A stretch of DNA of 8,013 bases from an uncultured Collinsella sp. Lineage in GTDB: Bacteria > Actinomycetota > Coriobacteriia > Coriobacteriales > Coriobacteriaceae. How positions within the stretch are numbered: the first letter of the stretch is position 1; each line of letters opens with the position of its first letter. The position numbers and the translations under genes are program-made. Of the stretch, positions 1 to 5,454 are shown in pieces. The notes beneath the pieces are model-generated. The model saw only the letters and a program-made list of their open reading frames with translations. It did not search any database and was not told where the DNA came from. The stretch spans positions 1 to 8,013 of the forward strand of contig CABRZY010000075.1 in the NCBI GenBank assembly GCA_902475475.1, given 5' to 3'.

Positions 1-2
1 AT

Positions 3-917
3 CGAGCACCACGGTACCTACCGCCCGCCATGAGCGAAAAAGCGCTGCTCAAGCTGGCCGCCGCGCTGGAGCGCTCGAGCGAGCACCCGCTGGCCGAGGC
101 GATTATGGCCGAGTGCGAGACACGCGGGATCGTCGCGCGCATGGTCGAAGACTTTACTGCCGTGCCCGGTCGTGGCGTTACGGCGCACGAGGGGCAAAAC
201 GCCATTGCAGCCGGCAACGTACGCCTGATGGACGAGTTGGGCGTTACCGTGCCCGCGGGTCTTGCCGAGCAATTTGCCGCCGAGGGCAAGACGCCGCTGT
301 TCTTTGCCAAGAACGGCGAGCTTGCCGGCACCATTGCCGTGGCTGATGAGGTCAAGGAGACGAGCGCCGGGGCCATCGCCGCATTGCGCTCGCTTGGCGT
401 CGACGTGCGCATGCTCACCGGCGACAACCGCGTCACTGCCGAAGCAATCGCCCGCCGCGTGGGACTGAGCAGCGAGCAAGTCATCGCCGACGTCCTCCCC
501 GCCGACAAGGAACGCCATGTGCGCGAACTGCAGGACGCGGACGGCAAGGTCGCCATGGTGGGCGACGGCATCAACGACTCCCCCGCCCTGGCGCGCGCCG
601 ACGTGGGCCTTGCCATCGGTACCGGCGCCGACATCGCCAAAGAAGGGGCAGATGTGGTACTCATGCGCAGCGACCTCATGGACGTCGCCCGAGCCATCGA
701 GCTGTCGCGCGCCACGATCCGCAACATCAAGCAGGACCTGTTCTGGGCACTGTTCTACAACGGCATCGGCATTCCGCTGGCGGCGGGCGTGTTCTTCCCC
801 CTCACCGGCTGGCAGCTCTCGCCCATGTTTGGCGCCGCAGCCATGAGCCTGTCGAGCGTATGCGTTGTGTCCAACGCGCTGCGCCTGAAATCCTTTAAGC
901 CCAAGACGGCGCGCTGA
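3..917 (+). CDS. copA: Cu(I)-exporting P1B-type ATPase, C-terminal part (5' partial)
   Basis: Membrane pump that exports Cu(I) using ATP. The reading frame is open to the left edge, so the metal-binding domains, TM1-6, the CPC motif and the DKTGT phosphorylation site lie outside the window; the ATG at 30 is internal. Numbering from that Met, visible parts are the P1B nucleotide-binding motif SEHPLA (17-22, His-Pro at 19-20), the PGRGV glycine loop (46-50), TGDN (130-133) and the hinge GDGIND (178-183) of the P domain. Two final membrane helices follow at about 237-256 and 264-283. The YN pair in TM7 (243-244) and MSLSS in TM8 (272-276) are the P1B-1 Cu(I) signature, which argues against a Zn/Cd or Co pump. 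The protein ends soon after TM8, as usual for CopA. Its neighbours are a CopZ-like chaperone and a CsoR repressor on the same strand, consistent with a copper-efflux cluster. Confidence 0.95.
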   Translation, partial: RAPRYLPPAMSEKALLKLAAALERSSEHPLAEAIMAECETRGIVARMVEDFTAVPGRGVTAHEGQNAIAAGNVRLMDELGVTVPAGLAEQFAAEGKTPLFFAKNGELAGTIAVADEVKETSAGAIAALRSLGVDVRMLTGDNRVTAEAIARRVGLSSEQVIADVLPADKERHVRELQDADGKVAMVGDGINDSPALARADVGLAIGTGADIAKEGADVVLMRSDLMDVARAIELSRATIRNIKQDLFWALFYNGIGIPLAAGVFFPLTGWQLSPMFGAAAMSLSSVCVVSNALRLKSFKPKTAR

Positions 918-918
918 A

Positions 919-993
919 GCACCCGACCTTGCCCCTCAAACCGTCGCTCGCGTACCCAAGTACGCTTCGCTCCTCTTTCGGGGCAATCTCGGG
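919..993. repeat. Long imperfect inverted repeat with inner hairpin after copA
   Basis: Outer arms 922-935 and 980-993 pair in 12 of 14 positions (CCCGA..TTGCCCC against GGGGCAA..TCGGG). Inside them lies a perfect 6-bp hairpin GCGTAC-CCAA-GTACGC (950-965). It begins just after the copA stop codon. There is no T-run after it, so it is not a classic intrinsic terminator. It could be a dispersed REP-like element or slow transcription between copA and copZ. Confidence 0.5.
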
Positions 994-1069
994 CACCTCA
1001 GCACACCTTTAAGATGACGCTGTTCACGACTAAACTGTCAGATATTCTCAATCGATAAGGAGTACACCC

Positions 1070-1291
1070 ATGCGTTACACAATCAAGACTTCCGGCCTTA
1101 TGTGCGGCCACTGCGACGCCACTGTCGAGACGGCACTGCTCAACGTTGCCGGCGTGACCGACGCCGACGCCGATCACGAGACCCAGACCGTACAGGTGGA
1201 GTGCGCCGACACCGTGACCGCTGAGCAGCTCGTTGCCGCCGTCGAGGACGCCGGCGAGAAGTTCCACGCCCTATCCGTGACCGCCGCGTAG
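1070..1291 (+). CDS. copZ: CopZ-like copper chaperone (single HMA domain)
   Basis: Small cytosolic heavy-metal-associated domain protein of 73 residues, the normal size of a free-standing CopZ. The metal loop is GLMCGHC (residues 9-15), giving the Cys-x-x-Cys Cu(I) site on a ferredoxin-like fold. The rest follows the family pattern: AGVTDADADHETQTV (27-41) is the second strand and its flanks, and TAEQLVAAVEDAGEKF (49-64) is the second helix. The start is supported by AAGGAG at 1057-1062, 7 nt before the ATG. In this family the protein hands Cu(I) to the CopA pump and may load CsoR. It lies 152 bp after copA and 135 bp before csoR on the same strand; both gaps contain inverted repeats, so co-transcription is plausible but not shown. 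A mercury-type MerP protein is less likely given the neighbours. Confidence 0.9.
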   Translation: MRYTIKTSGLMCGHCDATVETALLNVAGVTDADADHETQTVQVECADTVTAEQLVAAVEDAGEKFHALSVTAA

Positions 1292-1318
1292 CAGACGCCG
1301 CCTACTGAATCCTCAGAA

Positions 1319-1383
1319 GTTGCGGTGAAATACGGACTGTTGTGCCGCCCTAGGCCTTTAAACGGTCCGTATTTCACCGCAAC
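1319..1383. repeat. 65-bp perfect-arm inverted repeat between copZ and csoR
   Basis: Arms 1319-1337 (GTTGCGGTGAAATACGGAC) and 1365-1383 are perfect reverse complements over 19 bp. The stem can continue by a G-T wobble and three further pairs (1339-1341 with 1361-1363). The remaining loop is about 19 nt and contains the palindrome CCTAGG (1349-1354). No T-run follows. The size and architecture suggest a dispersed palindromic element. It lies in the csoR 5' region, 33 bp before the csoR ribosome binding site, so it could influence csoR expression. Confidence 0.8.
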
Positions 1384-1426
1384 CGACGGGGGCATCCGGA
1401 AGATCGACCAGAAACGAGGACCCGCC

Positions 1427-1699
1427 ATGATGGCAGACCACAAATCGGTGACCCGTATGCTCAAGACAGCGCGCGGCCAGATCGACGGCATCCTGCGGAT
1501 GGTCGATGAGGACCGCTACTGCGTCGATATTTCCACGCAGCTCATGGCCACGCAGGCGCTCATCGCGCGCATCAACGCCGATGTGTTGAAGGCGCACATC
1601 GAGGGCTGCGTCGCCTCGGCCATCGAATCGGGCGACGAGGAGCTCAAAGCCGCCAAGCTCGCCGAGATAGAGCGCGTCGTCGACAAGCTCGCCAAGTAA
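1427..1699 (+). CDS. csoR: CsoR-type Cu(I)-sensing transcriptional repressor
   Basis: All-helical DNA-binding repressor of the CsoR/RcnR/FrmR family (DUF156), 90 residues, the usual length. Cu(I) binding releases it from operator DNA and derepresses copper efflux genes. The Cu(I) ligands are visible as Cys32 (DRYCVD), His57 and Cys61 (AHIEGC). Their spacing of 25 and 4 residues equals that of Cys36-His61-Cys65 in Mycobacterium tuberculosis CsoR, and Tyr31 sits before the first Cys as it does there. The core LKTARGQIDGILRMVDEDRY (12-31) is the family hallmark for helix 1. I chose the ATG at 1427 because GAGGA (1416-1420) lies 6 nt upstream; an in-frame ATG at 1430 is also possible. The open frame extends back to an ATG at 1325, but that would translate through the inverted repeat and gives no family-like sequence. 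It is last of the copper genes; the adjacent palindrome starts at the base after its stop codon. Confidence 0.93.
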   Translation: MMADHKSVTRMLKTARGQIDGILRMVDEDRYCVDISTQLMATQALIARINADVLKAHIEGCVASAIESGDEELKAAKLAEIERVVDKLAK

Positions 1700-1766
1700 T
1701 TGGTGCATTGGGGACAGGTACGTTTGCACCACCTTGGTGCAGATTAACCTGTCCCCAATGCACCAA
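1700..1766. repeat. 67-bp nested inverted repeat touching the csoR stop codon
   Basis: Perfect 20-bp arms at 1700-1719 (TTGGTGCATTGGGGACAGGT) and 1747-1766 enclose a 27-nt loop. The loop itself contains a perfect 6-bp hairpin TGCACC (1725-1730) / GGTGCA (1736-1741). The TGGTGCA string of the outer arm recurs in this inner hairpin. The core TTGGGGAC is also found in the unrelated-looking palindrome at 6485-6522. From memory, GGGGACAGGT-type palindromes are often REP-like elements linked to RAYT transposases, but none is encoded here. No T-run follows, so terminator function is uncertain. Confidence 0.85.
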
Positions 1767-1811
1767 AAGGGGTATAAAGGCGTGCAGCATATCGAATGAA
1801 AGGCAATTCGC

Positions 1812-2285
1812 ATGAATGACTTTATGAAGGGTCGCAACGGCGCCGATGAGCTCACCATCGTGCTGGGCTTCATAGGAATTATTTTCGCGATGGTCGGATC
1901 GATGGCCCACCACCAGTGGCTCAGCTGGATCGCCATCGCCGTAATCGTACTCGGCGTGCTGCGTGGCCTGTCCAAAAACATCGACGCCCGCCGCAAGGAA
2001 AATGATGACTTCGTTGCCGCGACTGCCAACGTTCCCTGTCTGGGCAAGTTCGTCGCCAGCCTGGGCGGCGGGACCGCGGCTGCCAACGCCTCGCGTGCGG
2101 CCGGCACCAGCAAGGAAGACTTTGAGCGCGCCAAGCGAACGGCCAAGAAGATGTGGAAGGGTCGCAAGACCACGGCGTACCTCAAGTGCCCCAACTGCGG
2201 CCAGATGCTGTCCGTCCCCAAGGGCAAGGGCAAGATCCGCGTCACCTGCCCCAAGTGCCACGCCAAGATGGAAACCCGCTCCTAG
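1812..2285 (+). CDS. Small membrane protein with C-terminal zinc ribbon, unknown function
   Basis: I do not recognise a named family. The 157-residue protein starts with a short polar segment, then two hydrophobic helices (about 14-31 and 36-51) joined by a short MAHHQW turn, consistent with a hairpin in the membrane. A basic cytoplasmic-looking stretch follows (RRKE at 60-63; an Ala/Gly-rich region at 82-98; Lys/Arg-rich 101-121). The C terminus is a zinc ribbon with two Cys pairs: CPNC (126-129) and CPKC (146-149). Start at 1812 is supported by GAAAGG at 1798-1803, 8 nt upstream; an in-frame ATG at 1824 is an alternative. A TATAAA at 1773-1778 could be a -10 box, but I see no good -35. It lies 112 bp after csoR behind a palindrome, so it need not belong to the copper cluster. 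The strong terminator at 2348-2384 ends the transcript. Confidence 0.8.
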   Translation: MNDFMKGRNGADELTIVLGFIGIIFAMVGSMAHHQWLSWIAIAVIVLGVLRGLSKNIDARRKENDDFVAATANVPCLGKFVASLGGGTAAANASRAAGTSKEDFERAKRTAKKMWKGRKTTAYLKCPNCGQMLSVPKGKGKIRVTCPKCHAKMETRS

Positions 2286-2347
2286 CGCCCGCACATGGGA
2301 CAAATGCATCAGAAGTGTTTGTCCTGCATCTTACATATTTGTCGATA

Positions 2348-2384
2348 AAAAAGCCGAGGCCTCATGTTGAGACCTCGGCTTTTT
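2348..2384. terminator. Bidirectional Rho-independent terminator
   Basis: A 12-bp perfect stem (2348-2359 with 2373-2384, AAAAAGCCGAGG / CCTCGGCTTTTT) continues for four pairs after one mismatch (2361-2364 with 2368-2371), with loop TGT. It ends in T5 on the + strand and T5-6 on the - strand. It lies between two convergent genes and can serve both: the zinc-ribbon gene (+, stop at 2285) and the amidohydrolase (-, stop at 2438). Two minor 7-bp inverted repeats lie beside it: GGACAAA 2298-2304 / TTTGTCC 2318-2324, and CGACAGC 2393-2399 / GCTGTCG 2413-2419. Confidence 0.92.
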
Positions 2385-2437
2385 GCATGGGGCGACAGCA
2401 TGCGACGGTGAAGCTGTCGTTTCCGTCACACCAGCGC

Positions 2438-3808
2438 TTACGCTACGCCATCGCGGGCAAGCTCCTCGGCCAGCGCCTCAGCGGGCATGGCCATAATCGC
2501 ATCGAGCTCGGCATCCACCTCGGGAATGCGCTTCACCTTGAGCTTGCGCACCAGGTCACCGCGGCACATCACATGCATCGGTTCACGCAACACCGCCAGG
2601 TCGTCCAGAGGGCTCTCGCGCGTCACCAGAATATCGGCGGCCTTGCCGCACTCGATTGTGCCGGTCTCGCCGCCCAGCCCCAGCAGCTCGGCATTGACCT
2701 GCGTGGCCGTATGCAGCGCGAAGGCGTTACTCACGCCCACGTACTTGGCAAAATAGGCCACCTCACGCCACATGTCGTACTGCGTCACGAACGGGCAGCT
2801 CGAGTCCGTGCCAAGGCCCACCTTAACGCCAGCTTCCAGTGCGGCACGGGCGCTCTCGATGATGCCCGAGCACACGATGTCGCCGTTCTTCTTTTGTGTA
2901 TCGGTCGAATGGGTCTTTTCCGGGTCGAGCAATACAAACGGCAGCGCCGGGCTGATAGTGCAGGTCACACTCGGCGCGCGCCCCTCAAGCTGTGTACCCG
3001 CGGCGCCACGGTACAGCTCCAGGATCTCGGGCGTCAGCGGAGCGCCGTGCTCAATCGTGTCAACGCCGGCCTCAAGCGCGGCCTTCACGCCCTCGGTACT
3101 CTCAACATGAGCCATAACAGGAAGGCCCATATCGTGCGCCGCCTTGCACGCCGCCGCGGCAACCTCGACCGGCATGCGCAGCACGCCCGGCTCGCCCACC
3201 TCGGTAGCGTCGAACACGCCGCCCGTCACGAACAGCTTAATGACGTCGGCACCACGCGCATACAGGTCGCGCACCTGTTCGGCTGCCTCGGCGGGACCGT
3301 TGGCCACCTGGGCGAACAAGCCCGCACCATGGCCGCCCGGCACCGTGACGCCCGTTCCCGGCGCCACCAGGCGAGGACCTTGATACTTGCCGGCATCGAT
3401 AGCATCGCGCACGGCCAGATCGGCAAACAGCGGGTCACCCGCACCGCGCACCGTGGTCACGCCACTTGCCAGTTGTTGTTGGGCGCTGCCCTTAAGAATA
3501 TGGCGCACGATGGCGCGCCCCACGGGATTATCGAGCTTCTTCATCAGCGTGCCTGCATCGCCCGCCGAAACCGGCTTGCCCGAACCGCACAGATGCACAT
3601 GCATATTGATGAGACCGGGCATGAGATACGCACCCGCCAGGTCGATAACCTCAGCGCCCGCAGGCGCCTGCGCCACAGCACTCAGCCCCATCCACGTGAT
3701 GACACCGCGCTCAACGACCACGGCCATGTCGGGCTGCGGCTCCATATGCTCCGAACCATCCAGGACGGTCGCATTGATAAACAACGTGGAACGATCGGCA
3801 GACGCCAT
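2438..3808 (-). CDS. Metal-dependent amidohydrolase (imidazolonepropionase/prolidase-like)
   Basis: Amidohydrolase-superfamily TIM-barrel enzyme of the COG1228 type (imidazolonepropionase-like, including Xaa-Pro and Xaa-Arg dipeptidases). It would hydrolyse an amide or peptide-like bond; the substrate cannot be read from sequence. Numbering from the first in-frame Met (3841): an N-terminal beta-sandwich begins FINATVLDG (21-29). Metal ligands appear in order as His81 and His83 (MHVHL), Lys202 (VIKLFVTGG, the likely carboxylated lysine), His245 (MAHVE), His265 (IEHG) and Asp346 (GTDSS). A closing beta-sandwich follows (GTIECGKAADILV, 394-406). All catalytic residues are present. No signal peptide is seen, so it is probably cytosolic. 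I prefer the ATG at 3808 (456 residues): GGAGGAG lies 6-8 nt upstream, while the ATG at 3841 has no good site and coincides with the expected transcription start. It is transcribed alone, convergent with the zinc-ribbon gene. Confidence 0.88.
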   Translation of the reverse strand: MASADRSTLFINATVLDGSEHMEPQPDMAVVVERGVITWMGLSAVAQAPAGAEVIDLAGAYLMPGLINMHVHLCGSGKPVSAGDAGTLMKKLDNPVGRAIVRHILKGSAQQQLASGVTTVRGAGDPLFADLAVRDAIDAGKYQGPRLVAPGTGVTVPGGHGAGLFAQVANGPAEAAEQVRDLYARGADVIKLFVTGGVFDATEVGEPGVLRMPVEVAAAACKAAHDMGLPVMAHVESTEGVKAALEAGVDTIEHGAPLTPEILELYRGAAGTQLEGRAPSVTCTISPALPFVLLDPEKTHSTDTQKKNGDIVCSGIIESARAALEAGVKVGLGTDSSCPFVTQYDMWREVAYFAKYVGVSNAFALHTATQVNAELLGLGGETGTIECGKAADILVTRESPLDDLAVLREPMHVMCRGDLVRKLKVKRIPEVDAELDAIMAMPAEALAEELARDGVA

Positions 3809-3847
3809 ATCGAGCTCCTCCCTCACGATTAACTTGAACATTTGTCC

Positions 3848-3878
3848 ATTATCACCTAATGCAGCAAACTAAAGTCGA
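3848..3878 (-). promoter_or_regulatory. Possible sigma70-type promoter of the amidohydrolase gene
   Basis: On the - strand, GATAAT (3853-3848) matches the -10 consensus in 5 of 6 bases. TCGACT (3878-3873) is a weak -35, with a long 19-bp spacer. Transcription would begin near 3841, leaving a short leader with the GGAGGAG ribosome site and the ATG at 3808. This is consensus matching only. Confidence 0.35.
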
Positions 3879-3954
3879 GCATATCGGTTAACGGAGGGAA
3901 GAGGGGATGTGGGGGACGGAATACGTTGCAGCTCCACCCCAGCAACACCAGGGA

Positions 3955-4017
3955 AATGTCTCGATCTGTAACAGATACAGGGTTGTTGGGCCCCTTGCTG
4001 TTACAGATCAAGACATT
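3955..4017 (+). repeat. Palindromic element C1 (3' flank of the nuclease gene)
   Basis: Arms 3955-3974 (AATGTCTCGATCTGTAACAG) and 3998-4017 pair in 19 of 20 positions, with one C-A mismatch (3962/4010) and a 23-nt loop. The loop holds TTGGGCCCC next to the right arm, which sets the orientation as +. It is the outermost of two copies beyond the stop codon of the neighbouring nuclease-like gene. Confidence 0.9.
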
Positions 4018-4035
4018 CGGTCGACGCTTCACCGG

Positions 4036-4098
4036 TTTGTCTCGATCTGTAACAGTTACGAGCTCAAATAACCTCTAAACGTTACAGATTGAGACAAA
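4036..4098 (-). repeat. Palindromic element C2 (3' flank of the nuclease gene)
   Basis: Arms 4036-4053 and 4081-4098 pair over 18 positions with one G-T wobble (4044/4090). Read on the - strand, the loop contains TTTGAGCTCG beside the arm ending CTGTTACAGAT, so it is inverted relative to C1. It ends 5 bp before the stop codon of the gene at 4104. It lies 18 bp from C1, and left half-sites of C1 and C2 are 81 bp apart. With the hairpin just past the stop it could stabilise or end the transcript, but no real T-run follows. Confidence 0.9.
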
Positions 4099-4103
4099 AC
4101 CTC

Positions 4104-5180
4104 TCAGCGCCCATACCACTGACGTCTCCACTCCTCAGCCAATTCAGCCTGCCGAGGAATACCCGCCAACCTCATTTTCTCGACCAGCTTCCCCGGGTCT
4201 TTGAGTTCGTTAAACGTAAACCGAAGCACCTTATGCCCGAGCATTGTCAGATGAGATTCCCGCTGACGCTCTGCCACGAATGGGTCGACCGACTCCCGGC
4301 CCTCACCGTTCTGCAAGGTGTACTTCCCCTTTCCGTCGAGCTCGCCGATGACACACGTCCCGTCCTCGAGCCGCCAAAAATAGTCGACGCGAAACACCTG
4401 GCTCGGATCGAGCGGGTCGCGAAACTCCGCCTGCAGCTCCGGAACCGGAAAGCCGTACGCAATAAAGAATGCTCGGAACCGAGACTCGCCGCCGTTTTCG
4501 GACAGCCCGTCCGCATACGACGCAATCGCCCGTGCCCTGCGATACCCTCGCCTGCCCTCGCAATCGGCGCGGAGGCGCTCGCACAAATCCCCACGTGATA
4601 CGCCCTTCGCCCGCAGTGCAGAATCGGCGATCGCCAGACCATACGAAAACGGCGCACGCAGCAGACAATCCTCCACCGTGCGCCAAAACGACGTCACCCG
4701 CACGCCGTCGACGCGCTCAAGCGCTCCCGCCATCTGAGGACGCAACAACCTGCACCCGCTGCTCAACGTCACCGAACAACCCGTCTTAACAAGAAAACGC
4801 AGCCCGAGCAGATCATTCGGCACCTCCAGACCCCACAAAAGTGCCGCGTCATAGCCCCAAAACGCCCAATCGGGATGAAATTCCGCAAGCCCTTTGATAG
4901 TCCTCAGCGCTCGCTCTGCAGGCGTCAATGCATCCCAATCATGCTGAAAACAGAACAGGTACGGCTCGGGCTCCGCGATATCGTCGGTTCCAACATGGCG
5001 CCGTAGCCACATAAGCTCGGTATTGTCATGCGTTGCGAGCAGCGCACCTTGCTTGGCCGTCTCCGTGAGCCGCGCGAGCATCCTATTCCGCGCCAACGTG
5101 TTGCGAGTCGCATGTTTGTGTTTGAGAACGGTATTAGACACTTTCATCACCACCACGTCAGACAAATGGACCATCGTCAC
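4104..5180 (-). CDS. AbiEi-like protein with C-terminal PD-(D/E)XK (DUF559/Vsr-like) nuclease domain
   Basis: Numbering from the upstream in-frame TTG at 5198. The C-terminal third (about 230-345) reads as the PD-(D/E)XK fold seen in DUF559/Vsr-like proteins: Glu238 (GGESRFR), Asp272 (RVDYFW), Glu286 and Asp288-Gly-Lys290 (GELDGKGKY), then a helix with RQRESHLTMLGHKVLRF (311-327). All expected catalytic acids and the Lys are present, so a DNA-cleaving role is plausible but inferred. The N-terminal part (about 30-180) resembles the AbiEi-type antitoxin regions fused to DUF559 in many Actinobacteria: ALTPAERALRTI (90-101) and GYDAALLWGLEV (115-126) match that pattern. No AbiEii toxin or other partner gene is adjacent. 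Start: GGAGG at 5190-5186 is 5 nt before GTG 5180 (chosen, 358 residues) and 11 nt before ATG 5174; TTG 5198 has no ribosome site and overlaps element C3; ATG 5147 is also possible. Palindromic arrays abut both ends of the gene. Confidence 0.8.
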   Translation of the reverse strand: MTMVHLSDVVVMKVSNTVLKHKHATRNTLARNRMLARLTETAKQGALLATHDNTELMWLRRHVGTDDIAEPEPYLFCFQHDWDALTPAERALRTIKGLAEFHPDWAFWGYDAALLWGLEVPNDLLGLRFLVKTGCSVTLSSGCRLLRPQMAGALERVDGVRVTSFWRTVEDCLLRAPFSYGLAIADSALRAKGVSRGDLCERLRADCEGRRGYRRARAIASYADGLSENGGESRFRAFFIAYGFPVPELQAEFRDPLDPSQVFRVDYFWRLEDGTCVIGELDGKGKYTLQNGEGRESVDPFVAERQRESHLTMLGHKVLRFTFNELKDPGKLVEKMRLAGIPRQAELAEEWRRQWYGR

Positions 5181-5196
5181 CGTTGCCTCCGCTGAC

Positions 5197-5261
5197 AAAT
5201 GTCTTGATCTGTAACAGGAAGACAGTCTTTGAGCCTCTAGTTGTTACAGAACAAGATCTTT
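5197..5261 (+). repeat. Palindromic element C3 (5' flank of the nuclease gene)
   Basis: Arms 5197-5216 and 5242-5261 pair with an A-A mismatch (5207/5251), a T-C mismatch (5200/5258) and a G-T wobble. At one stem position it carries T-A (5205/5253) where C2, C4 and C5 carry C-G, a double change that keeps pairing. Loop motif TTTGAGCCTC orients it +. It lies just upstream of the ribosome binding site of the nuclease-like gene, so it is in that gene's leader or promoter region. Confidence 0.85.
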
Positions 5262-5278
5262 CGACACCGCGTCCAGCC

Positions 5279-5341
5279 TTTGTCTCAATCTTTAACAGGA
5301 AGGTCGAAATTGGGCCTGTAGATGTTACAGATCGAGACATT
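5279..5341 (+). repeat. Palindromic element C4 (5' flank of the nuclease gene)
   Basis: Core arms 5281-5297 (TGTCTCAATCTTTAACA) and 5323-5339 pair in 15 of 17 positions; mismatches are A-C (5287/5333) and T-C (5292/5328). It is the most decayed copy, with CTTTAACA replacing CTGTAACA. The loop motif ATTGGGCCTG orients it +. Its left half-site lies 81 bp from that of C3. Confidence 0.85.
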
Positions 5342-5359
5342 CTCCCAACCCGTTGCCGA

Positions 5360-5421
5360 ACATCTCGATCTGTAACAGTTACGGGCCCAAACAGCCGCCA
5401 AACGTTACAGATTGAGACAAA
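5360..5421 (-). repeat. Palindromic element C5 (5' flank of the nuclease gene)
   Basis: Arms 5363-5376 (TCTCGATCTGTAAC) and 5404-5417 pair over 14 positions with one G-T wobble; the outer left end reads CATCTC rather than TGTCTC, so the stem is shortened there. Read on the - strand, the loop has TTTGGGCCCG, placing it opposite to C3 and C4 and close to C2 in sequence. It ends 33 bp from the stop codon of the 235-residue gene. Confidence 0.87.
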
Positions 5422-5454
5422 GTCAGGGCAGCAGGGCGACACCAGTCACATCCC

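Noticed and set aside
1..30. Frameshift or true start at the ATG at 30 in copA
   Set aside because: The frame is open through position 3 and the protein lacks the phosphorylation domain start, so truncation by the window edge is the simplest reading.
1319..1383. CsoR operator
   Set aside because: The arms do not resemble described CsoR operators, and 19-bp perfect arms with a long loop fit a hairpin element better. Not excluded experimentally.
1325..1426. Upstream ATG extending CsoR by 34 residues
   Set aside because: The extension would be translated from the palindrome itself, lacks a ribosome site and is not family-like; GAGGA before 1427 explains the start.
1358..2266. 302-codon - strand open frame across csoR and the zinc-ribbon gene
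   Set aside because: It runs antisense through csoR, a palindrome and the zinc-ribbon gene, and shows no family-like sequence.
2153..3832. Very long + strand open frame (559 codons) antisense to the amidohydrolase
   Set aside because: It overlaps a complete amidohydrolase with all metal ligands and its own ribosome site on the other strand. The frame is Arg/His/Ala-rich, typical of an antisense shadow in GC-rich DNA.
3955..5421. CRISPR interpretation of the regularly spaced repeats
   Set aside because: Units are palindromes with diverged loops and mixed orientation, period 81-82 bp with ~18-bp spacers, only two and three units, and no cas genes. They fit REP/BIME-like elements better.
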